Source of the DNA: Aurantiochytrium sp. KH105 | Taxonomy: Eukaryota; Sar; Bigyra; Thraustochytrida; Thraustochytriidae | Length of the DNA stretch: 64,000 nt | Reading direction: 5' to 3' | Assembly (NCBI GenBank): GCA_003116975.1 | Contig: BGKB01000059.1 | Span: 62,001-126,000, forward strand | In this document: piece after piece, positions 31,470-41,863 of the stretch | Layout of the letters: every line of letters begins with the position of its first letter | How positions within the stretch are numbered: the first letter of the stretch is position 1 | The notes under the pieces: generated by a model | The model's database searches: none | Told to the model about the DNA's origin: nothing | Seen by the model: only the letters and a program-made list of their open reading frames with translations | Position numbers and translations under genes: made by a program

Positions 31470-32247
31470 CGCGCTTTAGGCTTGGCTTGGTTTGGCTTGG
31501 CTTGGATTGAGCGCAACGAGCAGATCTCGCGACGTCCAACCTCCCGCGAGCAAACCCGCTTCGCTCCCGCGCCAAGGAGCTGGCGCCGCGCACGAACGCC
31601 CCGCCCTCTCGCCCGCCCGCCCGCCCGCTCGCGAGCCGAGCGCGCCTGCCCGGCTGCCTCGGCCCGGCCTCGCCGCGCCTCGCCTCGCTTGCTTTTACTT
31701 CGCCCAAGCGAGCTTTTGCCATCGCCCTCTCGCCCGCTCGCTCCCTGCGCCGAGCGCGGAGGTCCTCGCGGACACCTGCTTCAGCCGCCTCCGAGCCCGG
31801 GCTCGAGCGGCGCGGCCGCGGTCCACGGCCGGGTCTTGCTGTCTCGCCCCGGGCCAGGCCGAGCCGAGTCGCGACGGCGATCGCCTGCCTCGAGGGCATC
31901 CATCCATCGCCACACGCACGTCCCGGCACGCCTCCGCCTGCCCGCCTGCCTGCCCGCAAGGCAAGCCCAGCCTCGGCATCCATCTCCCGCGGGCCGTCGG
32001 CGGCCACGCCCCGGGCGCCGCTCGGCCACGCCGCCGGCCGCCTGCTGGCTGGCGGCGAGGCGAGGCAAGGCCGCAGCGCCGCCTCGGCGTCGCGGCCTCG
32101 CCCTCGTCGAGCGAGCGAGCGAGCAAGCGAGCAAGCTCTTCGCCGGCGAGAGTGCACGGCACGGAAGCGGCGCCTCCACCTGCGGTTTGGCCTTTTTTCG
32201 TTTTGCGTCACACAGCAGCAGCAGCGGCACGCCCTCTCTAGCGCCGC

Positions 32248-34119
32248 ATGAAAGGCCGCTCGCAGCGGCGACGGGGTGGCCGCAAGGACTCCAAAGCAAA
32301 GCAGCAGCAGCAGCAGCAGTCAGAGTTCGCGCCTTCGCTACCCCAAACCTCGTCACAGCCACACCCGTCCCGTGAACAGCAACAACGACAACGACAACGA
32401 CACCAACAAACGAATTCTACCACAGCTGCGCAGCAGGTACAGCAGCGGCAACACGAAACTTGGAAAGAACCGTCTTCTGCATTGTCAACATCATCGACAT
32501 CATCCGCGCCGTCTACAATATTGTCCTCAACGGCGTCGCAGCAGGTGCCACCTCAAGCGCTGCCTCCCACATCGCATGCCACCGATGCGCAGCATTTCCA
32601 GCAGAACCATTCGCAAACGAGCTATGGCGCGGCACTGGCGCACTTCTCTTCAATACAGCACAATCCTGGCGTCTTTGACGAAGCACAACAACACCAAGAG
32701 CCCATCAATCAGCAACAGCTGCAACACATGGCGCTCAACCAGACCCACGCATTCAACCCACAACTTATGCACCATCATCAGCATCCTCAATCAGTGTACG
32801 GTCATCAACAACCGTCACTACTCAACGCGCAGTTTCCCCATGCATACCCTCAGCCCGCGCAGTGGACACAAAACAATGCATATAACCCCACCAGTTCAAT
32901 GCTCGGCACCCATCTCCAGCACCCTTCATCCTCCCACACGCAACACCAACACCCACCACATCGTCAGCCCAGTGCGCACGCCATGAGTTCCAATTCATCG
33001 CGTAACCAGTTAGTAGAAGCAAGCGCAACAGCCCCAGACGTGCAAAGTGAGGCAAACTCTGTGTCTGGTGTGCAGAGAAGCGCATCCGTTCCCGCCGGAT
33101 CCTCTTCCTCCTCTTCCTCCTCCTCCTCCTCCTCCTCCTCCTCCTCGTCGTCGTCGTCATCCACAGCAAGAACGACATCAACAAGGACAACAGCACCCGT
33201 CGTCCCTGGAGATATCGATTTTGCCTCTCGCTTTGGCCTCGGCGGCCCGGACAGCGACCAGGCGCACATTGATGCCGTGCACAGCATTGCGGCGCGCTTG
33301 CTCACGCTAGGAACAGAGCTCACCGAGGTTCAAGCTCTCGCTGGGGCGCGAGGCCTGCCCGGGCTGATCTCGAGCTGCGAAGAGAGGTCCAAAAAGAACG
33401 ACTCAGCCGTCAGCCGCAAGCGCTCGACAGAGTCCGCGTCCAACTGCATCATGGAGATTTGTACTGCTATTCGCGACAACATGCCGTCCTCCTTGCCGCG
33501 CAACGTGCCGGACGCCAGGCAATTTGTGAAAAGGATGCAAGAAACGGGCATCGACAACAACCAGGACCCGGACGCCCGCGAGTTCAATAAGGCTGTCGAC
33601 GCACGCGTTCAGGAGCTCAACAGCATCGGGTCTTCAGACGCGGCCACGCGGACAGCGATGGTGTGGGCCTCCAAGGCCGGCCACCTCGGCTCTCTCAACT
33701 TCAAAATATTCACAAACGCGCAGAGTATTCCCTTTGTTCGCGGCGAAATTGCGCGCGTGGGCCAACAACGCTTTGGCCGTCTGCTCGAGCTCACCGTCTC
33801 GCACCCGCACGTCCTTGGGGTATGGAAACTCTCAAACTTCTTTTTCGCGTCCGGGCGCCCGCAAGCGATCCGTTTGAGAGACGACTTTGTGCGCTGGTGC
33901 GCTGGAATCATCTTTGTTTGCCCCGATCAGGCCGATCCGGAGACCGCCGACGAGATGGCAGCTCTGACCACGGCCGCCGCCTCCGTGCCCGACTCGGATC
34001 AGAGCTCTTCGAAAAGCTCGCAAAAGCGTCGCAAATTCTCAGACAGCAGCGCCAGCGCGAGTGCAAATCCAGGCGGCTCCAGTAGCGCTGGGGGGCCGTC
34101 CTCTGTGCGAAAGAGGTGA
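32248..34119 (+). CDS. Short member of the five-gene helical-module family, Q/H- and S-rich (623 aa)
   Basis: ATG at 32248 begins a strongly basic N-terminus (MKGRSQRRRGGRK), followed directly by a Q7 run. Residues 25-320 are low-complexity (Q, H, S, P, N) and include a long polyserine run near 290-310 coded by TCC/TCG repeats. A helical region (about 330-560) carries HSIAARLLTLG and SRKRSTESASNCIMEI in its first half. It ends FVRWCAGIIF, the shared family signature. A QKRRKF basic patch near residue 592 and a second basic end (VRKR) follow. No TIR-like or TPR part. This is the last of the five members seen here and is separated from the others by 7.4 kb of spacer. Function unknown. Confidence 0.8.
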   Translation: MKGRSQRRRGGRKDSKAKQQQQQQSEFAPSLPQTSSQPHPSREQQQRQRQRHQQTNSTTAAQQVQQRQHETWKEPSSALSTSSTSSAPSTILSSTASQQVPPQALPPTSHATDAQHFQQNHSQTSYGAALAHFSSIQHNPGVFDEAQQHQEPINQQQLQHMALNQTHAFNPQLMHHHQHPQSVYGHQQPSLLNAQFPHAYPQPAQWTQNNAYNPTSSMLGTHLQHPSSSHTQHQHPPHRQPSAHAMSSNSSRNQLVEASATAPDVQSEANSVSGVQRSASVPAGSSSSSSSSSSSSSSSSSSSSSTARTTSTRTTAPVVPGDIDFASRFGLGGPDSDQAHIDAVHSIAARLLTLGTELTEVQALAGARGLPGLISSCEERSKKNDSAVSRKRSTESASNCIMEICTAIRDNMPSSLPRNVPDARQFVKRMQETGIDNNQDPDAREFNKAVDARVQELNSIGSSDAATRTAMVWASKAGHLGSLNFKIFTNAQSIPFVRGEIARVGQQRFGRLLELTVSHPHVLGVWKLSNFFFASGRPQAIRLRDDFVRWCAGIIFVCPDQADPETADEMAALTTAAASVPDSDQSSSKSSQKRRKFSDSSASASANPGGSSSAGGPSSVRKR

Positions 34120-34709
34120 GGCTCCGTCTCGTCCGTGGCGTGGGTGGGCCCATGTCGCAAGCGCCTCGCCTTGTTGCCTTTCTTTCATTCTTTCTTTCTA
34201 TCTTTTCTTCGTCTTGGGCCCACGTTTTTTCCCCTTTGAGCGTTTCCGGGCCATGCAACTGTCGGGGGTGTTGAACACCCGCGAATATAAATGGATACGC
34301 CGCGTTCCGCTCTGCTCGCCTGACACGATCGTCGAACGCGATCCGCGCGACCTCGTAGTTAACAATTTTGGTCGAGCATGATGGCGTGCTCTCTATCATT
34401 CTCTCGTCGCCTCCCATCCTCATTCTCATGACAGAGACTCGTCCACCTGCAACGACATTTTGGAATAACGACCAACAACAACATTCTAAAATCAACATCA
34501 TTTCTTTCTCTCTTTCCATGCATGTATGCATGCATGCATAGCAAGCAGCATGTGATCAATTCTTTATTTTTACCTCTCATCAAATTCTACTTGGTTTTTG
34601 GCGTGAGATTCTCATCTGTCCGCGCAGGTTCATCATCATCATCATCATCGTCGTCATCGTCTGCTTCATACAGCCTTCCTCGCTGCCATCTTCACCTTCC
34701 CAAATCCGC
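34120..34709. other. Convergent 3' spacer
   Basis: Tail-to-tail spacer between the family gene ending at 34119 and the minus-strand EDR2-like gene. Contains CTTTCTTTCTTTC-like T/C tracts, an ATGCATGCATG alternating patch (about 34518-34539) and an ATC/GTC triplet run (about 34630-34662). No gene seen. Confidence 0.5.
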
Positions 34710-37700
34710 CTATTTGCTACCATCCTCATCCTCTTTGACATACGTCTTACGGAATTCATTGGCGTCCATGGGAAACATGATCGGGTGGTGAAAACGTGTG
34801 GCGCCGAGAATTCGCTCGGGAAGCTCGTCCTCAGCGGTCGACTCGAAGAGAAAAGCAAGATCCAGGACCATCGACGTCGCGTACGACTTCACCACACCCA
34901 TGAGACTTTCCGCAACGGTCGAAGAGCCAACGTCGACGCAAATCTCAAAGTGGTTGTCGCCGCGATAGTAATCGGTCTGAATCTTGCGACCGAGGATCGC
35001 CGGTTTCGAACCGATCGCGCGACGGGCAATAAAATATCCCTCAGGCACGCTCGGAATGATCTTGAACCGCGAATTACGGTACGCGTCGTCTGCTGAAATA
35101 AATTTTTCAAGCATTCGGTCAAACTTGGCGTCCTTCACACCTCGCCGCTTCGCAAAGTACGCCACCATGTTCACACCCTCTCCACCGCCCAAGGGCACAG
35201 CGAAATTTAATACCATCAAAAACGGCCGATCCTTGCGGCCCACGTGCTGCTTCTGGATAAGCTCATCCTTGTCAGCCGAAATATGCTTCTTCGCGCCGTG
35301 ATAAAACGACCATTGACAGGCGACCAGCTCCATTGCCGAAATTTCTGCAGGGACTTTCACACCATCAGAAAGATACGTCGGTCCGCGCACCTTATGGTAG
35401 CCTTCCAGCGAGCCCGAGTCCGAGACGGCCGTTTCTTGAGTCTTGCTCTTATCCATGGGAACAAGGTAATTATTGTCGTGCGGAATCGAATACTCGTAGT
35501 TCAGGTCCTCTTTCGTAGCATTTTCCGCGCCCACTTCCGCCTCGGACTTTGACTTCTTGCCCTCTTGCTCGTCATCCTCGTCGCCCTGATTCTCGTTATC
35601 GTTCTCTCCGGATCCGTCCTTGTCGTTCTGCTTGATCGCTTTTTGGTCCGCGCTCCCGCCCTCGTTTCCGTCCTGCCCATTGGCCTGCTGACTCGACCCT
35701 TGATGTTCCTTGGAGTCCTCCTCGGGGCCTGGCGACGCATCGGCGGGTTTCTCGTCACTCGACTGTTCCGCCCTCGCCGAGGACGATGCAGCGGGAAACT
35801 TGAGCGCATCCTGGTACGCCTCGGCCGACTTGGTGTATCCTTCAACGAGGTTATCCACTGGGTACATGAGCGGGCGATGCATCCTGCACCCAGTCATGAG
35901 AACCTCGGGCAATTCATCAGGGTCCTGCGACTCAAAGAGAAAGGCAAGATCAATGACCAGGCTCGCTGCATAGCGCTTAACCAGGCCCATGAGGCTACCA
36001 GCAACCTTGCTCGAGCCAACGTCCACGCAAATTTCGAACCAGTTGTCGCCTTGATAGTATTCCGTGGTAATCTTCTTGCCCAAAATAGCTGGTGTGCTGC
36101 CGATGCCCCTCTTTGCAATGTACGAGCCCGAGACCACGTTGGGGATGATTTTGAAGCGCGAGTTCCGGTACTCGTCATCGCCAGCGATAAACTTTTCGAG
36201 CATGCGATTGAAACGCGGATAATCCACGGTGCGACGTTTCACCATGTACATGACGTAATTGCCAATGGTGGGCACCATAAAGTTGATGACCATCATAAAC
36301 GGACGGTCACTTCGCCCTTCGTGCTGCATTTGCACAAGCTCTTCAGGATCGCGAGCAATGTTGCGCTTTGGCTGGTCGAAAAACGCCCATTGGATCTGCA
36401 CCAGCTCCATGGCGGACGTCTGATTGGGCACCTTGACGCGGTCTTCGAGATACTTTGGACCCCGTACATTCCAGAACCCAACCTCGATGCCGGAGTCCCA
36501 CCACGCTGACTCGCCTGATTTCGAAATATTCATTGGAATCAAGAAGTTGTTCTTTGGAACACCGTACTCGTAGTTGAGGGCTGTCTCCGCTTCCCCATTG
36601 CTGTTGATGCTACCACTGATCGAGGTGGCGTTAGCCTCTGCACCAGACGGAACTGCAGAGGCGGACAGGGAAGAGGATGAGGACGACGATTGGCCCTTGC
36701 TGGAACCCTCCATAGATGTCAGCGACTTGTCCTCGGGACCCATAGCCTGACCCTTTTGCGATTGCTGTTCCTGTGATTGCTGTTGAAGGAGACGACGCGC
36801 ACGCTGGATCTCACGCTCGTCGTCGCTGAGATCTTTGAGCGTGTGCGCGAGCTCACGAATGACGCCAATGAGTGCGACGGGATCGCGTAAGAGCGTAGCG
36901 TTGGCCAAGACGGCCTCGTCCAGCGCGTCTTGCAGCTCGCACGCAAATGGAATGCAATGGCTATGCGCCACAGGATCTCGCAGACTCGGAGGTGCCTCGC
37001 CAAGCTCCTTGAGCTCCCCCAGACACGACACCATGGCCACGGCCTGAGATCGTGCCAAGGGCCGCAGGAACTGAAGCCATCCGCCGAGAGCCACGCGAAG
37101 GCCGAGAACGACCTTGGAGGTGCCAGCACGACCAGGTGTGATGGTAGCGAACATGTACTCGAGCGAAGCGTCTGGCACCGTCACCGCAGCGTGTGGGCTT
37201 GCACGCATCGAGATGATGTATGTCCCGGAGCTCTCGCGACACCAGTAGCGACTGACTCCAAAACGACGGCACTGTGCGCCCCTTCCGCACGAGTACTCGA
37301 GCGTGAGACGATCGTTGTGGGCGTCGATGATTTCGTCGAGCGTTCCACTCACAAAGGTGGGGTCCCATGCGCGCCGAGACTTGCTAATGTCCATGAGCAT
37401 TGCAAACACCTGCGTCGGGTGACCGCTGACGACGGCGTGCGAACGCACCTCGCGGGCCCCGACAAGATCGTCAATCTGCGCATTCACGTCGGTTGCGCTG
37501 TTGCCGGCAAACTCCGTGTTGAGCTCGAAAATACGCATGCCCTTGGTACATAGCTGAAGGCGCCAGCCTTCAAATTCAGTGACAGCATCTGGCCCAATGC
37601 GAAGCTCCCGGGCGAGATAAAAGTAGTCTGGGGCGCGACCGTACTCGGCGTTGGCCTCGAAGCTGTCGTCTATCTCGTCCGAGAAGCTGCTGATGCCATC

Positions 37701-38231
37701 AGCGCTCGACTCGGGAACGACCTGGCTTGGAAATGAGGTTTGGGCCTGGGGTCTCTCGTCGTCCGAGTACTGTAGCTTGAGCTTCTTTAAGAGAGACCGG
37801 CGTGACCACTCGCTTCTCCAGGCAAGGTCTGAGTTTCCTTGGCGCAAGAGCACGGCCCGTCGAATCTTGTGACCTAGCACCTTGACCCAGTAATCCACAT
37901 CCTTGGCGTTGCCTGATGCGAAAGACCACGTCGTGCCATTGGACACAATATCGAACCCATAGAGCCCGGCGTCGCTGAGCTTGCCCTTGTTCACCACCTT
38001 GCAGTCGTGCGCAAAGACGGCGATGCCCCTCGGTGTCAGATCGCCTCTGCGGCCAAAATATTGCAGCTGGTCATCGTCCGCCACGATGTACCGCATGCGC
38101 CACCCAGACCACGAGAGGTACGCGCTCAGCCGCGTCGGCTTCTTCAGCAGCGTCCCCTCGTACAGGCCCGTGTGCGCCTCGCCCTGGCCGTCCTTCTCGA
38201 GGTCCGCCATGGCGCTCCCGCTTCCCGGCAT
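34710..38231 (-). CDS. EDR2-like lipid-binding protein: PH, START and two EDR2_C (DUF1336) domains (1173 aa)
   Basis: ATG at 38231, single exon. PH domain about 22-125 (GTLLKKPT...WRMRYIV...W near its end); START domain about 200-415 (EGWRLQL, SHAVVSGHPTQVFAMLMD, RRAWD, YWCRESSGTYII); then two EDR2_C domains at about 575-780 and 935-1150. The two share KVP-x-x-x-SAMELV, HEGRSDRPF/HVGRKDRPF, NSRFKIIP, Y-x-x-A-x-R-x-IGS-x-PAILG and the YYRGDN-FEICVDVGSS block. Linkers are S-rich (about 505-525) and acidic (about 820-905). Plant EDR2 proteins have PH-START-EDR2_C with one C-terminal domain, bind phosphatidylinositol-4-phosphate and restrain defence-linked cell death. Here the last domain is duplicated. 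Role at the membrane or in lipid transfer is inferred by family. A second, single-domain relative lies at 50577. Confidence 0.92.
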   Translation of the reverse strand: MPGSGSAMADLEKDGQGEAHTGLYEGTLLKKPTRLSAYLSWSGWRMRYIVADDDQLQYFGRRGDLTPRGIAVFAHDCKVVNKGKLSDAGLYGFDIVSNGTTWSFASGNAKDVDYWVKVLGHKIRRAVLLRQGNSDLAWRSEWSRRSLLKKLKLQYSDDERPQAQTSFPSQVVPESSADGISSFSDEIDDSFEANAEYGRAPDYFYLARELRIGPDAVTEFEGWRLQLCTKGMRIFELNTEFAGNSATDVNAQIDDLVGAREVRSHAVVSGHPTQVFAMLMDISKSRRAWDPTFVSGTLDEIIDAHNDRLTLEYSCGRGAQCRRFGVSRYWCRESSGTYIISMRASPHAAVTVPDASLEYMFATITPGRAGTSKVVLGLRVALGGWLQFLRPLARSQAVAMVSCLGELKELGEAPPSLRDPVAHSHCIPFACELQDALDEAVLANATLLRDPVALIGVIRELAHTLKDLSDDEREIQRARRLLQQQSQEQQSQKGQAMGPEDKSLTSMEGSSKGQSSSSSSSLSASAVPSGAEANATSISGSINSNGEAETALNYEYGVPKNNFLIPMNISKSGESAWWDSGIEVGFWNVRGPKYLEDRVKVPNQTSAMELVQIQWAFFDQPKRNIARDPEELVQMQHEGRSDRPFMMVINFMVPTIGNYVMYMVKRRTVDYPRFNRMLEKFIAGDDEYRNSRFKIIPNVVSGSYIAKRGIGSTPAILGKKITTEYYQGDNWFEICVDVGSSKVAGSLMGLVKRYAASLVIDLAFLFESQDPDELPEVLMTGCRMHRPLMYPVDNLVEGYTKSAEAYQDALKFPAASSSARAEQSSDEKPADASPGPEEDSKEHQGSSQQANGQDGNEGGSADQKAIKQNDKDGSGENDNENQGDEDDEQEGKKSKSEAEVGAENATKEDLNYEYSIPHDNNYLVPMDKSKTQETAVSDSGSLEGYHKVRGPTYLSDGVKVPAEISAMELVACQWSFYHGAKKHISADKDELIQKQHVGRKDRPFLMVLNFAVPLGGGEGVNMVAYFAKRRGVKDAKFDRMLEKFISADDAYRNSRFKIIPSVPEGYFIARRAIGSKPAILGRKIQTDYYRGDNHFEICVDVGSSTVAESLMGVVKSYATSMVLDLAFLFESTAEDELPERILGATRFHHPIMFPMDANEFRKTYVKEDEDGSK

Positions 38232-39543
38232 CCGCGCCTCTCCGCCTCGCGTCGCCTCCTCGCGCGCGACGCGCGGTCCAGCGGCCGCCCGACCAGCCGC
38301 CCACCACGCACGCAGGCGCGCCGCTGCGTCTCCTCGCGCGCGCGCTCCTTCGCCGCGCCGCCGCAGGTGCTTGCGGGTCTGCGGCCTTGTTGAACTTTTG
38401 CCAATCTTCGACGCCGCTTCTCCTTCTTATCATATCTTATTGTCCACTATGACCGTCGATGATCGTCGCGCCCACGTGCGTCTTGCTTGCCCTCGGTCGC
38501 TCGAGCTCCAGCTTGCGAATCTACGGCGTTCCGCTTCTACTTCTGCTTTTGCTTCTGCTTGGACGAGGACGCAAGCGACGTGCGCACGCCCGAGCGCGAT
38601 TGCGGGCGCATGCTCGTCTTCGCAGACTCCGACTCTGCCCGCGAGTCTCGGCGCCGACCTGTTCAGCCAGAGGCTCCGCTGGTCTATACTTTGAGCAGCT
38701 CTGGCCCGAAAAACCTCGAATCCGAGGCCAGCGGCAGCACACATCCGCGGAGAGAACTGCGCAGGACGCGCCGACCGTGGAGCCGCGAAGGAGGACGTCT
38801 CGCGAAGACGCAACACGGGTCGACGTCGTGTCGCGGAAGGCCTTGGAAAGACGAGCACGTCAGCCAGCTGCAGCTGCAGCTGCAGAACGTATGTGTGAAA
38901 GATGTGGGTGGGCGATGACGAGCTCGTCACCTCACACAGCCAATGTCATGTCACTGCACCGTCGACATGCTTCTCCACGCTCGCGACTGTGCGAGATTAG
39001 CAGCTGGCCGCCAAAGCCATGCTCGCTGTGCCTCGCGGCATGCACGGTGGCCGAACGCAAGGCCCAAAGAAGACCCGCCTGCGCCACGCAATGCCACGCA
39101 TACCTTGCATGGCATGCACCGCGTGTCCCACTGCGTCCCAGCTTGCAATCTATCTTTCCGGAGGCTGGCTCTTGGCGCGACTATGTGGGTGGAACGACAG
39201 CGTTTGAGCAAGGGGCTGCACAGCGCAGAAAGTTCGCCTTTTCGCGACTTTGCAGTTATATAACAATGACCGATGACAGCGACTGCGACCCGCAACCGCA
39301 GGACCGAAAGTATCATCGATCTCAGCTGGCTCGAAACGAGATACAGCAGCTGCAAGAAGACGCAGAAAGAGAGAGAGAGAGAGAGAGAGAGAAAGAAAGA
39401 AAAAGAAAGATTCGCAGACGATGTGTGGCTTTGTGCTGTCGATTCTACTTTTTCGCATCCATTGCAATTTCCTTTCAGGAATATAATCTTAGCGCAAGCT
39501 GAGGCTCGATTGATTACGGCCTCGAGCACAATCAAGCAAGACA

Positions 39544-39600
<57 letters not shown>

Positions 39601-39649
39601 TAAGCAAGAGTAAAGAATGGGTTGCCTCGACTGGAAGGTTCTTCAACGC
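38232..39649. other. Promoter region of the EDR2-like gene and 3' flank of cytochrome c1
   Basis: Gene-free as far as I can see. It contains overlapping CAGCTG words (AGCTGCAGCTGCAGCTGCAG, about 38866-38886), a (GA)n tract (39367-39393) and a long (AAGC)n run (39545-39608) that stops 41 bases short of the cytochrome c1 stop codon. Frames on both strands are low-complexity. Confidence 0.5.
39545..39608. repeat. AAGC tetranucleotide microsatellite
   Basis: About 15 AAGC/GCAA units immediately beyond the 3' end of the cytochrome c1 gene. It could lie in its 3' UTR. Confidence 0.9.
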
Positions 39650-40820
39650 TTAGTTTGTGTACTCAATCTTGCGACCCTTGAGGATGGCGAAGCGGAAGCG
39701 CTTGTAGAAGCCGGTGACGGCAGCCATCATGACGAGGGCGGTGATCCACTTGAAGCCCTGGCGCTTGCGGTCCTCCATCTCGGGCTCTGCGGCCCAGGCG
39801 AGGAAGGTGGTCACATCATGGGCCATCTGGGTCTCGGTGGCCGGGGTGCCGTCTTCGTACTCGACACCGCCGTCCTCGAGCTGCTTGGGCATGCCAATCT
39901 GTATTATTGCGAAAGTAAGCGACGTGAGTCGTTTGCGTTAGTCAACAGTTCGTCCAGAAACAAGACACGCATAGGCATCTTGTCAAGATGCAATGCGCGG
40001 AGAGAAAAAAGAGTGAATGAAACGTACAGCGCCACCGGGAAAGTACGGGTTGTAGTACAGACCGTCACGGAGGGTCACGCCCTCCGGGGCGTCACGGTAG
40101 CCGGTGAGAAGACTAAAGATGTAATCAGCGCCGGCGTGCCGGGCCTTGACAATGAGGGACAGATCAGGCGGGTAGGCACCGGCGTTGGCCATGCGGCCCT
40201 CCTCCTCGTTCTTGTACGGAGAGGGAAAGTAATCCGAGGGCTTACCGGGGCGATCGAACATCTCACCGGTGTCATCAGGGCCGTCCTCGACGTCGAGCTC
40301 GGCAGTCATGGTCTTGACCTCGTCCTCCGTGAAGGCAACGTCGATGAGCGTGCGGAAGGCCACAAGCTCCATGCTGTGGCAGGCGGCGCAGACCTGCGTG
40401 TACACCTGGTGGCCACGGCGGATCGCCTTGTGGTCGAACGCAGACAATGGGCCGTTAAAGTGCCAGTCATGCTTGGGAGGGTCTGTGCAAGTTCAAAGAG
40501 AGATTCATCGTCCACTCGATACACGTTAGCATCTTGAGCTCGCTGATTTTTAGCGTCTCGTCTCCTTTCCATTCCTTTCGAACAAAACAGCCGGATGGCA
40601 GGGAGGAAGATGTGCGCGCTCTTGTCAACTTACGCAGGACCTCGTCATCGGTGAGGACGACGGTGCCGACAGCCGTGGTGCCGGCTGCCAAGACGGCAAG
40701 AGCGCGGGCGGCGCTGGCACCCCAGGTCTTGGCGCCAGTGTAAGTGCCAGCGGCGCGCTGCGTCACCGGGACCGCAGTGGCGGCGCTACGGCGCACGACA
40801 TTGCTGCCCACGTGAAACAT
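39650..40820 (-). CDS. CYC1: Cytochrome c1, haem protein of mitochondrial complex III (296 aa, three exons)
   Basis: Passes electrons from the Rieske protein to cytochrome c in the inner mitochondrial membrane. Exons on the minus strand: 40820-40634, 40482-40028, 39898-39650. Intron 1 (40633-40483) starts GTAAGT and ends TTGCACAG; intron 2 (40027-39899) starts GTACGT and ends AATACAG. Splicing restores the conserved run [19 protein letters not shown] and joins PGGA to IGMPKQL. The haem c motif is VCAACHS and the axial Met lies in GMPKQL. The first about 60 residues are R/A-rich, a typical mitochondrial presequence. A hydrophobic helix near the C-terminus ([15 protein letters not shown]) anchors it to the membrane. 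Length fits the family. Boundaries are well supported because all three exons match the known fold in order. Confidence 0.96.
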
Positions 40821-41863
40821 GATGGAGAAATCCCTGTGGTGCGCGCCTAAGCCGCAGACATGTTAGTTTTTCATCGTTCATTCGTGGCCTCATCCGTTTG
40901 CACAACGAAACAGGCATAAGTCAAGTCAGCAATGAAGCAGGCAGGGAAAGCAGCAGCAGCAGCAAGAGCAGCAAGAGCAGCAAGAGCACGGAGAAATGCG
41001 CATCTGTAAAACACACGACCATCATCAACGTCACGAGGGTGTGACGTGACACCCTCTGCCTGTAATGGTCTGGTCACGGAAATAAGGTATTCGCTTCGCT
41101 TGCGGCACAAGCGCCGCGAGGCCGACCAAAGATGTGCGCTCCCTCGCCTTCTCGCTCATCTTTCGCGTGCGTGCGTGCGTGCGTGCGTACGTTCGACACC
41201 GCTCCTGCTCCCGCCGCCGCCCGCGCGGACGGCCGCGAGCGTGAGGCCTCGCCGTGCTGGCCGCTCGTTCCTGCCTGCCTGCCTTATCTATCTATCTATC
41301 CTCGGCCGCGCCCGGCGCCCGCGCCGCGGCGCAGCGCGAGCCGGGACCGCCGCGGGGCGGGGGCGCGGGCGCGCCGCCGCGCCGGGCCTCGCGGCAGGCC
41401 GCCCGCGCGCGGCCGCGCGGCGCACGTACCTGGCGGTCTTCGTGTGGTTGTTGTCTGTCTGTCTGTCTGTCTCCCTCCCTCCCTCCCTCCCTCTCTCTTC
41501 CCCTCTCTCTGGGTGGCAGCGCAGCGCCGCCCAAACCTAACCCAACCCGACCCGGGCTGCACCCAGCAGCACATTGCAGCGGCGCTGGCGAGGACGCAGG
41601 GGGGCGGGCGGGTGTGTGCGCAACGCATTTCGTTTGTCGCGGCGGATGGCGGATGGCGCGGCGCGCCTGTGGAGGGTGCGAGAGGCGAGGAAAGAGAGCT
41701 AGCCGCGCACGTGCCAGTGGCGCCTACGAAGAAAAAGGAGGAGAAGATTGTGAAGGTTGAAAGAAAGATAAAATTAACTGGCGAATGCTTGTTTCGCAGA
41801 GGCAAAGCAAGCGAAAGAGAAAGACTCACTCTCAGAGTGATTTTCTTTTCGTAAAAGAGAAAA
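40821..41863. other. 5' flank of cytochrome c1 and 3' flank of urease
   Basis: Holds a GCAGCAAGA-type run (about 40948-40985), a GTGC repeat (41167-41187), a TATC run (about 41286-41300) and a CTGT/CCCT run (about 41452-41495), with a very GC-rich centre. No supported gene. Confidence 0.5.

Larger units (their letters stand above)
24805..32247. other. 7.4-kb gene-poor, simple-repeat-rich spacer
   Basis: No ORF here looks like a folded protein. 24805-26500 has ordinary composition with a GCTAGC/GCAGCTAGC palindromic patch (25497-25520) and a short CGCGCATAGG direct repeat (26314-26356). From 26700 the DNA is GC-rich and repetitive: GATCGATCCATC words (26855-26885), a tandem 21-bp CCGTCACGCCTGGCCG unit (about 27450-27495), GCAAGCAAGC (28066-28135), CATTC pentamers (28431-28497), TTTC (29960-29995), GTCCC pentamers (31109-31128), CATCG pentamers (31138-31165) and CCTG (31437-31466). 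Long overlapping frames on both strands encode R/A/S/P-rich peptides. A donor-like GTAAGT at 28938 could belong to a long 5'-UTR intron of the gene at 32248. Confidence 0.55.
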
